Origin: Streptosporangiaceae bacterium NEAU-GS5 | Lineage (GTDB): Bacteria; Actinomycetota; Actinomycetes; Streptosporangiales; Streptosporangiaceae | Length of the DNA: 64,000 nt | Assembly: GCA_017592665.1 (NCBI GenBank) | Contig: JAGFNW010000005.1 | Coordinates: 247,125-311,124 of the forward strand | Direction: 5' to 3' | Shown here: one piece after another, positions 25,761-36,403 of the stretch | Layout: each line of letters begins with the position of its first letter | Position numbering within the stretch: position 1 is the first letter of the stretch | The notes under the pieces: generated by a model | Database searches by the model: none | What the model saw: the letters and a program-made list of their open reading frames with translations, nothing else | Told to the model about the DNA's origin: nothing | Made by a program: the position numbers and the translations under genes

Positions 25761-26600
25761 GGTGAACAGCTCGAGCAGCAGCCAGACCGGGACCAGCGTG
25801 AACAACAGCGAGTCGAGGCGGTCCATGATGCCGCCGTGGCCGGGCAGCACCGTGCCCATGTCCTTGATCCCGAGATCACGCTTGATCACGGACTCGATGA
25901 GGTCGCCGAGCGTCGCGCAGACGACGACCACCGCGCCCAGCACCGCACCCTGCCAGTAGGCCCCGTCCAGCAGGAAGCGGACCAGCAGCGCGCCCGCGAC
26001 CACGCAGGCGAGAGCCGAGCCGGCGAACCCTTCCCAGGTCTTCTTGGGGCTGATCACCGGCGACATCTTGTGCCGGCCGAACAGGATCCCGGCGAAGTAG
26101 CCGCCGATGTCGCTGCACACGGTCACCGCGATGAACACGATCACGCGATCGGGGCCGTCGTCCGGCTTGAGGAGCAACGGCACGAAACCGGCAAGGAACG
26201 CCGGATAGACGGCGACGAACGTGCTCGCGGTCGCGTCCCGGACGTAGCCCTCGATCGGCCCGCCGAACATCCGCCACGACAGCAGCACCATGACGGTGAC
26301 CGCGAACGCGCCGACCAGCGACACCGGGCCGCCCCAGTAGCCGCCCACGACCATCGCGACCAGCCCGGCGAGCAGCGGATAGAACGGGACGTGAATGCCA
26401 CGCACCGACAGCGCCTTGGTCAGCTCGTGGATGCCGACGCCGACCGCGGCCAGGGCGACGACGAGGAAGGCCGCCTTGTAGGTGTAGAGCGACAGGATGA
26501 CCAGCGCGCCCAGCACCACGCCGACCGCGACCGCGGCCGGCAGGTTGCGTCCCGTACGGCTCCCGCCGGGTTTGCTGTCGGCCGCAGCCGTACCGTCCAA
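25758..26600 (-). CDS. cdsA: Phosphatidate cytidylyltransferase CdsA
   Basis: A 280-residue multi-pass membrane enzyme making CDP-diacylglycerol from phosphatidate and CTP, the committed step of phospholipid synthesis. The family signature GDLIESVIKRDLGIKDMG followed by PGHGGIMDRLDSLL is near the C-terminus, and SPKKTWEGFAGS is also diagnostic. No ATG or GTG precedes the core: a TTG at 26600 with GGGGAG 4 bases upstream is the best start, and a TTG at 26651 would add 17 residues. It follows frr, as is standard. Confidence 0.88.
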   Translation of the reverse strand: MDGTAAADSKPGGSRTGRNLPAAVAVGVVLGALVILSLYTYKAAFLVVALAAVGVGIHELTKALSVRGIHVPFYPLLAGLVAMVVGGYWGGPVSLVGAFAVTVMVLLSWRMFGGPIEGYVRDATASTFVAVYPAFLAGFVPLLLKPDDGPDRVIVFIAVTVCSDIGGYFAGILFGRHKMSPVISPKKTWEGFAGSALACVVAGALLVRFLLDGAYWQGAVLGAVVVVCATLGDLIESVIKRDLGIKDMGTVLPGHGGIMDRLDSLLFTLVPVWLLLELFT

Positions 26601-26718
26601 CGTTCTCCCCGCAAATCCCTGATAACAGACGTGATCCCTGCCCAACGGCAAGGATCACGGTCGTGCGCCGGCTGAGATCTCCTCGACCTTAATGGGCGTT
26701 GGGGACATCTCAGACCAT

Positions 26719-27276
26719 TTAGATGTCGAGCAGCTCGGCTTCCTTGTGCTTCAGCAGCTCATCGATCTTGGCCACGTGCTTCTGTGTCAGGTCGTCGAGC
26801 TCCTTGACCGCGCGGTGCACATCGTCCTCGCCCGTGTCGCCGTCCTTGACCATCTTGTCGAGGACTTCCTTGGCGTGGCGGCGGATGTTGCGGACCGAGA
26901 CGCGGCTGCTCTCCGCCTTGTTACGGACGACCTTGATGTACTCCTTGCGGCGCTCCTCCGAGAGCTCGGGGAAGACCACCCGGATAACCGAACCGTCGTT
27001 GCCCGGATTGACCCCCAGGTCGCTGTCGCGGATCGCCTTCTCGATCGCGGTCATCGAACCCTTGTCATAGGGCTGGATGAGCACCATCCGCGCCTCGGGC
27101 ACATGGAACGAGGCGAGCTGCTGGATGGGCGTGGGCGACCCGTAGTAGTCCACGTTGATCTTGTTGAACATCGAGGGGGTGACCCGGCCGGTCCGAATCG
27201 CGGCGAAATCCTCCTTGGCGACCGTCACCGCCTTGTCCATCTTCTCCTCGGCTTCGAGGAGGGTATCGTCGATCAC
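26719..27276 (-). CDS. frr: Ribosome recycling factor
   Basis: A 185-residue protein that splits post-termination ribosomes with EF-G. It has the characteristic three-helix-bundle sequence: [56 protein letters not shown] and the C-terminal helix [14 protein letters not shown]. The GTG start is 9 bases after pyrH, giving a pyrH-frr operon. Confidence 0.95.
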   Translation of the reverse strand: MIDDTLLEAEEKMDKAVTVAKEDFAAIRTGRVTPSMFNKINVDYYGSPTPIQQLASFHVPEARMVLIQPYDKGSMTAIEKAIRDSDLGVNPGNDGSVIRVVFPELSEERRKEYIKVVRNKAESSRVSVRNIRRHAKEVLDKMVKDGDTGEDDVHRAVKELDDLTQKHVAKIDELLKHKEAELLDI

Positions 27277-27285
27277 TTCGACTCC

Positions 27286-28158
<873 letters not shown>

Positions 28159-28169
28159 TCAGCCCCAGA

Positions 28170-29003
28170 CTATGCCTGGCCCACCTTGTACCGCGTGAAG
28201 GCGAGGACCTTCACACCGTTCTCGGAGGCGTACTTGCCGACCGTCTTCTTGTTGTCCTTGACGAACGCCTGCTCAAGCAGGGTGAAATCCTTGTACCAGC
28301 CGTTGACGCGGCCGTCGACGATCTTCGCGATCGCGGCCTCGGGCTTGCCCTCGTCGCGGGTCATCTCCTCGAAGAGCGCGCGCTCCTTGTCGAGGACGTC
28401 GGCGGGCACCTCGGCCGGGCTGAGGTACTTGGGGGCCATGGCCGCGGTGTGCTGCGCCACGTCCTTGGCGACCTCGGCGTTCGGGACGTCGAGCTGGACC
28501 AGCACGCCCACCGCCGGCGGCAGCTGCGGGTCGGTCTTGTGCATGTAGGAGGCGACGAAGCCGCCGTCGAGGACCGAGAACCGGCGGATCTCGATCTTCT
28601 CGCCGAGCGCGGCGTTGGCCTCGTCGAGGTGATTCTGCACGCTCTTGCCGCCGAGCTCGGACTCGAGCAGCGTCGGCACGTCCGACGGACGGATGTCCAG
28701 AATATGCGCCACGACCTGGGCGGCCAGCTCCTGGAAGCGCTCGCCCTTGGCCACGAAGTCGGTCTCGCAGTTGAGCTCGAGCAGCGCGGCCGCCGAGTCG
28801 CCGGCGTGCTTGACCGCGACAAGGCCGTTGGAGGCAGTGCGCGCCTCGCGTTTGCCCACATCCTTCGCGCCCTTGAGGCGCAGCAGCTCGACCGCGCGGT
28901 CGAAGTCGCCCTCGGCCTCCTCGAGCGCCTTCTTGCAGTCCATCATGCCGGCCGCGGTCACCTCGCGGAGCCGCTTCACGTCGGCCATGTTCACGGAAGC
29001 CAT
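28170..29003 (-). CDS. tsf: Elongation factor Ts
   Basis: A 277-residue nucleotide-exchange factor for EF-Tu. It has the N-terminal UBA-like domain (VKRLREVTAAGMMDCKKALEEAEGD), the TDFVAKGERF motif that contacts EF-Tu, and the paired core domains ending VLAFTRYKVGQA. It is separated from rpsB by 290 bases of repeat DNA instead of the usual short spacer. Confidence 0.95.
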   Translation of the reverse strand: MASVNMADVKRLREVTAAGMMDCKKALEEAEGDFDRAVELLRLKGAKDVGKREARTASNGLVAVKHAGDSAAALLELNCETDFVAKGERFQELAAQVVAHILDIRPSDVPTLLESELGGKSVQNHLDEANAALGEKIEIRRFSVLDGGFVASYMHKTDPQLPPAVGVLVQLDVPNAEVAKDVAQHTAAMAPKYLSPAEVPADVLDKERALFEEMTRDEGKPEAAIAKIVDGRVNGWYKDFTLLEQAFVKDNKKTVGKYASENGVKVLAFTRYKVGQA

Positions 29004-29112
29004 TGTCTGATTCCTTGCTGGAAGCTTTATGGGGTTTGGAAGCTTGCGTCGTGGATCGGGTGGGCCACTCCCGTCGGAGCGCCCACCCGGTGGTTCTCGG
29101 CCGTCAGGCCTT

Positions 29113-29293
29113 CTTGGGCCTTACGCCTTGGGCCTTACGCCTTGGGCCTCGACCTTGGGCCTTACGCCTCGGTCTCGGGCCTTCGCCTTGGGCCTTCCTT
29201 GCGCCTCGGTCTCGGGCCTTGCGCCTCGACCCTGAGCCTTGGGTCTCGGGCCTTAGACCTTGGACCTTGGGCCTTACGCCTCGGTCTTGGGCC

Positions 29294-29300
<7 letters not shown>
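29113..29300 (-). repeat. Repeat array between rpsB and tsf derived from the rpsB 3' end
   Basis: The rpsB-tsf interval (29004-29293) contains no gene. Most of it is a degenerate array of 13-14 base units, read on the plus strand as CTTGGGCCTTACGC and CTCGGTCTCGGGCCTT. The same words make up the last codons and the TAA stop of rpsB, so the array looks like repeated slippage copies of the gene's 3' end. Confidence 0.8.
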
Positions 29301-30268
<968 letters not shown>

Positions 30269-30420
30269 GTGCTGGTCCTCCAGGTCTCGGTTCCGTGCGG
30301 AAGCCGTACGGCTCCCGCCCTGACGCCCCCTGTCACCTTCGCCTCTGCCGTTGGACCGGTCTGTTTGCGGACCGGCGGCCGAGGACCGAGAAGGTGATGT
30401 GCGACGGGGCGTGCGAATTC

Positions 30421-30452
30421 GGCCTGTCGCCGACAGGCCATCGAAAAGTGTA
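30421..30452 (-). promoter_or_regulatory. Candidate rpsB promoter and leader hairpin
   Basis: On the minus strand a TACACT -10 candidate (30447-30452) is followed immediately by the hairpin GGCCTGTC-ggc-GACAGGCC (30421-30439). If the promoter is right, the roughly 170-base rpsB leader begins with this stem, which might serve S2 autoregulation or mRNA stability. The same stem also lies 42 bases after the arsR stop and could end that transcript, although no T-run follows. Confidence 0.35.
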
Positions 30453-30480
30453 CCTCCGCTGTCCGGCTGAGCGTGCCAGG

Positions 30481-31098
30481 TCAGCCCGCGCCGTGATCCT
30501 CTGTCGGCAGACCGGGGACCCGGCGCTCGGCTCGGGGGAAGAGATTGATCTGCGCCTCGGCCACACGCGCGTCGTCCGGCGCCTCGTCCTTGCCACGGCG
30601 GCTCGGCGCGTACGGCTCCAGCAGCGCCTCGATCTTCTTGGCCAGGTCGCCCAGCTCGGCGGCGTTCACGCGGATGGCCATCCGGTAGAACATGACGGAC
30701 TCGCGCCATTCGGGCGATTCGCGATCGAGGTCGGCGAGCGCGCGGTCGGCCTCGTCGTTGGCGGCCTTGCGGAACTCGCGGACCAGCAGGTCTTTCGCCG
30801 CCCTGACCTCGGGCTGATCGTCCGGGAGGGTCTCGACGGCGAGGGTATGCCCGACGGACTTCCACAGCCGCTCCCGGCCGTCGCCGCGGGGCGGCGCGTC
30901 CTCCACGAAGCCGTATTTGGCGAGCATGCGCAGGTGATAGCTGGCCGCGCTCGGCGTGACACCGGCCGCTTCGGCGACCTCTGTGGCCGTCGCCGGTCCT
31001 TCGGAGCCCAGCCTGGTCAGCATCGCGAGCCTGGCCGGATGCGCCAGCGCCCGCATGGCCTTCGGATCGCTGAGCGACTCCCGGACATCACCTTCCAT
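30481..31098 (-). CDS. ArsR-type helix-turn-helix transcriptional regulator
   Basis: A 205-residue regulator with an N-terminal winged helix ([53 protein letters not shown], about residues 13-66). A C-terminal domain of about 130 residues follows, of the kind found in ArsR/MarR-like 'helix-turn-helix domain' proteins that control MFS pumps. TACCTT ends 6 bases before the ATG, so the mRNA should be leaderless. It is divergent from the MFS transporter and is the obvious candidate to bind the TGAAG/CTTCA array between them. Confidence 0.84.
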   Translation of the reverse strand: MEGDVRESLSDPKAMRALAHPARLAMLTRLGSEGPATATEVAEAAGVTPSAASYHLRMLAKYGFVEDAPPRGDGRERLWKSVGHTLAVETLPDDQPEVRAAKDLLVREFRKAANDEADRALADLDRESPEWRESVMFYRMAIRVNAAELGDLAKKIEALLEPYAPSRRGKDEAPDDARVAEAQINLFPRAERRVPGLPTEDHGAG

Positions 31099-31104
31099 GG
31101 GAAA

Positions 31105-31162
31105 AAGGTACCCGGGATCAGATCTGAAGTATTGCCTTCACAACTCTGAAGGGTTACTTTCA
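31105..31162. promoter_or_regulatory. Divergent arsR/MFS promoters with an 11-bp-phased operator ladder
   Basis: Four alternating half-sites, TGAAG (31125), CTTCA (31136), TGAAG (31147) and TTTCA (31158), start exactly 11 bases apart and form successive overlapping dyads with 6-base spacers. For the MFS gene, -35 TTGCCT (31132-31137) and -10 TACTTT (31155-31160) are 17 bases apart and buried in the array, with transcription starting about 1 base before the ATG. For arsR, -10 TACCTT (31105-31110, minus strand) gives a leaderless start. The geometry suits cooperative repression and autoregulation. Confidence 0.6.
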
Positions 31163-31167
31163 CATGT

Positions 31168-32904
31168 ATGAAGCAAACCCTTCAGAACCCTGCTCTTGAT
31201 GAAGAACTCCGTCTGTTCGATGTGAAGCCGTTGCGCAAGCAGCGCGACTACCGGCTGCTGTGGTCCTCGCGCACCGTCTCGCTCACCGGCTCGGAGGTGT
31301 CCCGCCTGGCCGTGCCGCTGACGGCGGCCACGCTCCTGAGCGCCTCTCCCACGCAGATGGGCCTGCTGGCGGCGTCCGCCTCACTTCCGGCCCTGCTGCT
31401 CGGCCTCCACTCGGGCGCGGTCGCCGACCGGCTCCGCCGCCACCGCCCGCTGATGATCGCCTGCGAGCTGGTGTCCGCCGCGGCCGCCTTCTCCGTGCCG
31501 ATCACCTGGATCCTTGGCGTGCTCACCATCTCCTGGCTGATCGCGGTCGCCCTGATCATCGGGTCCTGCGCCGTCGTCTTCAGGGCCGCGAACTTCCCGC
31601 ACCTTGCGGCCGTGGTCCCGGCCGAACAGCGGACCGAGGCCCTCGCCGGCTCGCAGGCCTCCTACTCCGCCGCCGGCATCGTCGGGCCGGGCGCCGCCGG
31701 CCTGCTCGTCCAGATCCTGACGGCGCCGTTCGCGGTGCTCGTCGAAGGCGTGTCGTTCCTCACGTCCGCGCTGCTGCTGCGCTCAATCCGGACGCCCGAC
31801 ACCCACACGCCGTCAGCCTCACGCGGCATGTCGCGCGACATCGCGCAAGGGCTGCGTGTGAGCGTCACCCACCCCGTGCTCCGCGCCCTGCTCGGCGCGG
31901 GCGTCACGATCAACTTCTTCGCCGCGGCCTCGCTGGCCGTCTACGTGCTCTACATGATCCGCGAGTTGCACGTGCCCCAGGGCCTTCTCGGCCTGCTCAC
32001 GGCCGCCTCCGGCGTCGGCGGCGTGGCCGCGGCCACCGTCACCGCCCGCCTTGCCAGGCGCTTCGGAGAAGAGCGGCTGATGCTCTGGCCAGTGCTGCTG
32101 TTCCCCCTCGACATGGTCGCCGTCGCCCTCGCCGGTGGCCCGCTCGCGCTCACCGCCACGATCCTCGTGACGACCGGCCTGATCGCCGGCGCCGTGGTGG
32201 TCATCTTCGCCACCTGCCTTTCGGCGATCCTCATGCGAGAGTCCCCGTCTGACATGCGCGGCCGGATGAACGCCACGATGACGTTCGCCGTCCAAGGCGT
32301 GATGACCCTCGGCAGCCTCGCCGGCGGCCTCCTGGCCGAGCTCATCGGCCTCCGTCCCGTCATCTGGCTCTGCGCCGCCGGCCTGGCCGTGACCCCCATC
32401 TGGCTCTGGACCTCTCCCCTCCGCACCCGCCGCACAACTCGCACCGCCCCTGAGATCCGCACTGGCCTTGGGACTGGCACCGACCGCGAGACCCGCACCG
32501 ACCGCGAGACCCGCACCGACCGCGGCAATCGCACCGGCCGTCGGCCGCGGCTCCAGGCGGTCGCCGCTCCCACAAGCCGACCCACCGCCGCCGCCTCAAG
32601 CCAGCCCACCACCCCTGCCGCAAGCCGACCCACCGCCGCTCCCTCAAGCCGACCCACCACCGCCGCCTCAAGCCAGCCCACCACCCCTGCCGCAAGCCGA
32701 CCCACCGCCGCTCCCTCAAGCCAGCCCACCACCGCTCCCACAAGCCGACCCACCGCGAGCGGCGGCGAAGTCTCGGCCGCGTCGCTCGACGACGCGCTGT
32801 GCGCCGCCCGCGCCCGGGCCACGCGCGTTCCGCGATCCCCTGAGGACATCCGCGCCACCGTCGCCCAGAGCCCTTCGGCCGCCCTTCGCCGCCTGACGAT
32901 CTAG
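31168..32904 (+). CDS. MFS transporter with long repetitive cytoplasmic tail
   Basis: A 578-residue protein. The first 415 or so residues form a 12-helix major facilitator (SGAVADRLRRHRPLM is the motif-A loop) of the DHA3/enterobactin-exporter-like group. The last 160 residues are hydrophilic. They hold a triplicated DRETRT motif, then about eight 8-residue units of SRPTAAPS/SQPTTPAA type, then a short unique end. The transporter core is normal in length; the tail is not part of the family. It is controlled by the phased operator and probably by the divergent ArsR-type protein. The exported compound is unknown. Confidence 0.84.
   Translation: MKQTLQNPALDEELRLFDVKPLRKQRDYRLLWSSRTVSLTGSEVSRLAVPLTAATLLSASPTQMGLLAASASLPALLLGLHSGAVADRLRRHRPLMIACELVSAAAAFSVPITWILGVLTISWLIAVALIIGSCAVVFRAANFPHLAAVVPAEQRTEALAGSQASYSAAGIVGPGAAGLLVQILTAPFAVLVEGVSFLTSALLLRSIRTPDTHTPSASRGMSRDIAQGLRVSVTHPVLRALLGAGVTINFFAAASLAVYVLYMIRELHVPQGLLGLLTAASGVGGVAAATVTARLARRFGEERLMLWPVLLFPLDMVAVALAGGPLALTATILVTTGLIAGAVVVIFATCLSAILMRESPSDMRGRMNATMTFAVQGVMTLGSLAGGLLAELIGLRPVIWLCAAGLAVTPIWLWTSPLRTRRTTRTAPEIRTGLGTGTDRETRTDRETRTDRGNRTGRRPRLQAVAAPTSRPTAAASSQPTTPAASRPTAAPSSRPTTAASSQPTTPAASRPTAAPSSQPTTAPTSRPTASGGEVSAASLDDALCAARARATRVPRSPEDIRATVAQSPSAALRRLTI
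32561..32757 (+). repeat. 24-base tandem repeat encoding SRPTAAPS/SQPTTPAA
   Basis: About eight units of roughly 24 bases (CAAGCCGACCCACCGCCGCT-like) lie inside the MFS gene and keep its frame, producing the Ser/Pro/Thr-rich tail. Confidence 0.8.
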
Positions 32905-32931
32905 CGGTTCACGTGGCTCACGTGGCCGGGG

Positions 32932-34368
32932 TCACCACCAGGCGGCCGGATGCTCGCCCTCCCGTGGAGGCGGACTCGACCACGAAGGCTCGACCTCCCC
33001 GATCCGCCCGGGAGGCCTGACATAGGTGAGAACGCCGAACGCGCTGTCCATGGTCGCCAGCAGATCCTCATCGTCCGCCTCGGGTGCGCCGCCAGACGGC
33101 CCACTGGAAGACGCAGGAACACGTCCCAGTTCGTCGAGCCACTTCGCGGTCCGGGCCAGCGAAACCTCGACGTGCGCGCCCCCGCCCCGAATGAGCCCGG
33201 CGACCGCTCCGAAGGCGCCCAGATAACCGGTCGCGTGATCGAGGGCCTGGCAAGGCAGCGGTTGCGGGATGGCGCCGTCGCCGCCCTCGTGGGCGATGCC
33301 GGAGACCATCTGGACCAAACTGTCGAAGCCCCGCCGGTCCGCCCACGGGCCGCGAGAGCCGTACGCACTGATGTCGACGGCGACCACAGACGGATTGAGA
33401 CGCCCGAGCGCCCGAGGACCGAAGCCGCGAGAAGCGAGGGATCCAGGGCGATAGGCCTGGATCACCACATCCGCCTCACGCACGAGATCAGCCAACCTGT
33501 CCGCATCCGAGCGCAGATCGATATGGCACGAGCGCTTGCCGAACGCCGTCTCGATCACGGCGCCCGGCACTTCGGGCACGTGCGCGGCGCCGACCCGCAG
33601 CACGTCCGCCCCGTACGCCGCCAGAATCCTTCCCGCCACCGGCCCCGCGATGACCCGCGTCAGGTCGAGAACCCGCACCCCGCCCAGCAGCCCGGCAGGC
33701 CCCCTGCCCCGCCGACCGTCGCCGGCGAGATCCGTGACCCGTACGAGCGGCGTGTCTTCGATGGCCGTGCCCAGCAGCCCGACTCGCCCGCTGCTTCGCC
33801 GACTGGCACCGCTGAGATCCGTGACCCGCACGAGCGGCGTGTCGTCGATGGCCGCCCACTGCGGATGGTCCCGCCACTCGCTCCGGCTGCGCATGGCGGC
33901 CGCGCATCCGGCCTCGCGGATCACCGCCTCCTCCAGCTCCAGCGCCACCCAACGCGCGCACGCCTCGACGACCTCGTCTCGCCCCGCATCGGCGGGCAGG
34001 CTGAGGGCACGCAGGGCCGCATCGCGGTGGTGGTCGAAGTTGCAGTGCAGCCGCACCCATCCGTCGGCCGTCCGGTAGTCGCCCGACAGCGGCGCCCACA
34101 GATTGAGCGGCCGCCCATCGATGCGGAAAGCCCGCTCACTTCGGAACGCGGCGGCAGCATGCCGCATGTCGACGCTCACCTGAGCGTCGAGGCCCGGGCC
34201 TTGGTACGCCGCCACCGCCGCCGTCAACGCGCCGACGCTGGCCGCGGCCGCGGTCCCGATCCGGAAGGCCGACGGCAGGGCCGGTTCGGCCCCACTGGTC
34301 TGAACCGCGGGCAAATCGACCCCCGCCTCGGCCCCCAATCGCCGGACAAGCGCCTCGATCTGTGCCAT
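32932..34368 (-). CDS. CoA-transferase, CaiB/BaiF (family III)
   Basis: A 478-residue protein of the family III CoA-transferase superfamily. Family motifs are in the second half: GVRVLDLTRVIAGPVAGRILAAYGADVLRV (about residue 230), DVVIQAYRPGSLASRGFG, SAYGSRGPWADRRGFDSLVQ. The N-terminal half also resembles family III sequence (VGALTAAVAAYQGPG...VSVDMRHAAAAFRSERAF). It is therefore a long, two-lobed member as in other actinomycetes. An 87-base in-frame duplication gives two copies of DTPLVRVTDL about 29 residues apart. The carboxylic-acid substrate is unknown. Confidence 0.8.
   Translation of the reverse strand: MAQIEALVRRLGAEAGVDLPAVQTSGAEPALPSAFRIGTAAAASVGALTAAVAAYQGPGLDAQVSVDMRHAAAAFRSERAFRIDGRPLNLWAPLSGDYRTADGWVRLHCNFDHHRDAALRALSLPADAGRDEVVEACARWVALELEEAVIREAGCAAAMRSRSEWRDHPQWAAIDDTPLVRVTDLSGASRRSSGRVGLLGTAIEDTPLVRVTDLAGDGRRGRGPAGLLGGVRVLDLTRVIAGPVAGRILAAYGADVLRVGAAHVPEVPGAVIETAFGKRSCHIDLRSDADRLADLVREADVVIQAYRPGSLASRGFGPRALGRLNPSVVAVDISAYGSRGPWADRRGFDSLVQMVSGIAHEGGDGAIPQPLPCQALDHATGYLGAFGAVAGLIRGGGAHVEVSLARTAKWLDELGRVPASSSGPSGGAPEADDEDLLATMDSAFGVLTYVRPPGRIGEVEPSWSSPPPREGEHPAAWW
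33727..33851 (-). repeat. In-frame 87-base duplication within the CoA-transferase gene
   Basis: Two nearly identical 38-base segments (33727-33764 and 33814-33851) start 87 bases (29 codons) apart and encode repeated DTPLVRVTDL copies. Frame is preserved. Confidence 0.75.
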
Positions 34369-34391
34369 GAGCGGATGGTAGGCCCACTCCG

Positions 34392-34418
34392 TTTATCCAC
34401 AGTCTCCGGGTTATCCAC
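34392..34418. promoter_or_regulatory. Two consensus DnaA boxes
   Basis: TTATCCACA occurs at 34392-34400 and 34410-34418 in the same orientation, 18 bases apart, in the divergent region between the CoA-transferase and yraN. Both are exact matches to the DnaA box. A third copy in reverse orientation (TGTGGATAA) lies at 40283-40291, near the other end of the inverted gene block. Confidence 0.6.
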
Positions 34419-34484
34419 AGCGCGGGCCGCGCCGCCGCGCAGGGCCGTCCGCATGAGCCAAGGTCTGTGGCCGGAGGTGGTCAC

Positions 34485-34838
34485 ATGGCCGCGAAAGACG
34501 ACCTGGGCAAGCACGGCGAACAGCTCGCCGCCGACTATCTGACGCGCGTGGGCATGACCGTCCTGGCGCGCAACTGGCGCTGCCGCGACGGCGAGATAGA
34601 CCTCATCGCCCGTGACGGGCGCGCGCTCGTGGTCGTCGAGGTCAAGACGCGATCCGGCCGCAGCCACGGCACAGCGCTCGAAGCCGTCGACATCGCCAAG
34701 CTGATCCGCCTGCGCGGCCTGGCCGGCCGCTGGCGGTCCACCCAGTCCGAGCGCTTCGACGGGATTCGCGTCGACATCATCGGGCTCGAGCGCTTCGCCG
34801 GCGACTTCGCCATCCGCCACGAGAAGGGCGTCGTCTGA
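34485..34838 (+). CDS. YraN family (UPF0102) nuclease-fold protein
   Basis: A 117-residue protein of the YraN family. It has an endonuclease-like fold with the acidic core [21 protein letters not shown], which keeps the D-ExK arrangement of PD-(D/E)xK nucleases. The ATG at 34485 is backed by GGAGGT at a 7-base gap; the upstream in-frame GTG at 34467 is less likely. It is followed 1 base later by comM, as in most actinobacteria. Its function is not established; association with comM and dprA suggests DNA metabolism. Confidence 0.88.
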   Translation: MAAKDDLGKHGEQLAADYLTRVGMTVLARNWRCRDGEIDLIARDGRALVVVEVKTRSGRSHGTALEAVDIAKLIRLRGLAGRWRSTQSERFDGIRVDIIGLERFAGDFAIRHEKGVV

Positions 34839-34839
34839 C

Positions 34840-36402
34840 ATGGCCGTCGCTCGCGCGCGATGCGTCGCGCTCATCGGCATCACCGGCCACCCCGTCGAAG
34901 TCGAGGCCGACGTCGGCCAAGGGCTGGTCGGCACCCACTTCATCGGGCTGCTCGACACCGCGATCAGCGAGGCCCGCGACCGGGTGCGATCCGCGCTCGC
35001 CAACAGCCACTTCGGATGGCCCGACGCGCGGCTGACCGTGAGCCTGTTCCCAGCCAGCCTGCCCAAGCGCGGATCCATGTTCGACGTGGCCATAGCGATG
35101 GCGATTCTCGCCGCGGCGGGCGCGATCCCCGCCAATCGGGTCGCCGATCCGTTCTTCCTTGGCGAGCTGGGGCTGGACGGGCGCGTCCGGCCCGTGAGGG
35201 GCGTGCTTCCCGCGGCCATCACGGCCGCGCAAGCGGGCGCGCGGACCATCGTCGTGCCATCCCTCAACTGGGAGGAAGCCCGGCTTGTGCCAGGCCTGAC
35301 CGTGGTGCCGGCCGCCAACCTGCGCGAGCTCGTGGAGTGGCTGCGCGGCGACGACTCGGGCGCCCGAGCCGCCATCGACGAGGCGACGGCCCTCAGCGCC
35401 GATCCGCCACCGGACCCCCGCCCGCACCGCTCAGCCATGTGGCCAGGCCCCGACCTGGCGGATGTGGCCGGCCAGCCGGTGGCTCGCAAGGCCCTGGAAG
35501 TCTGCGCGGCGGGCGGCCACAACCTCTGGCTCCTCGGCCCGCCAGGCACCGGCAAGACCATGCTGGCCGAGCGACTGCCCACGCTCCTTCCCGACCTCGA
35601 CCGCGACCAGTCGCTCGAGGCAACCGCGATCCACTCCGTCGCGGGCACGCTGCCGGTCGGCCGTCCGCTCGTCGTCCGGCCCCCATTCGTCGCGCCACAT
35701 CACACGGCCACAGTCGTGTCGATGGTCGGAGGCGGAAGCGGGTCCATCCGTCCAGGCGCCGTCAGTCTCGCCCATCGTGGCGTCCTCTTCCTCGACGAGG
35801 CGCCCGAGTTCTCCGTGGGCGCGCTCGACGCCCTTCGCCAGCCACTCGAGTCTGGCGTCGTGACCGTGGCCCGGGCCGTGGGCCGAGCCACGTTCCCCGC
35901 CCGATTCATGCTCGTCCTGGCCGCCAATCCCTGCCCCTGCGGCCAGCCGGGCACGTCCCGCCATCCGTGCCAGTGCGCCCCCGGCATGCGCAGGCGCTAC
36001 CTGGCCCGGCTGTCCGGTCCTCTGCTCGACCGGATCGACGTACGGGTGACCGTGGTCTGAGCCAGCCGCGCCGAACTGCTGGCGGACCGGCGGCTGGCCG
36101 AGCCGAGCGCCGCCATCTGCGAGCGGGTGGCCTTCGCCCGGGAGCGTGCCGCCAAGCGGCTGGCGGGCACGCCATGGCGGCACAACGGCGAGATCTCCTC
36201 GGCGGCCCTGCACCGCGAATTCCGTCTCCCCGACGAGACGCTCGCGCCGCTGCACCGCGGCCTCGACCTGGGACTCATGAGCGCCCGCGCTCTCGATCGA
36301 GTTCTCCGCGTCGCCTGGACGCTGAGTGATCTCGCCGGCAAGGACCAGCCCGAAGACGACGACATCTCCATGGCCCTGGCGATGTGGATGGGAGAGCACT
36401 GA
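34840..36402 (+). pseudogene. comM: comM (YifB-type AAA+ helicase) interrupted by an in-frame TGA
   Basis: The frame encodes a full-length ComM homologue (520 codons) except for a TGA at 36058-36060, codon 407. The first part (34840-36060, 406 residues) contains the N-terminal ChlI-like domain, Walker A GPPGTGKTML, Walker B VLFLDEAPEF, the CPCG zinc-like cluster and LSGPLLDRIDVRV. The same frame then resumes with ASRAELLADRRLAEPSA and runs through the C-terminal Mg-chelatase domain to 36402, two bases before dprA. There is no frameshift, so a single base change explains it. ComM is a ring helicase promoting branch migration during natural transformation; the truncated form lacks its C-terminal domain. 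A sequencing error cannot be excluded. Confidence 0.85.
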
Positions 36403-36403
36403 C

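Noticed and set aside
36058..36060. Selenocysteine or other recoding of the comM TGA
   Set aside because: No selenocysteine machinery or insertion element is visible and ComM proteins have no Sec or Cys at this place; a nonsense mutation or error is simpler.
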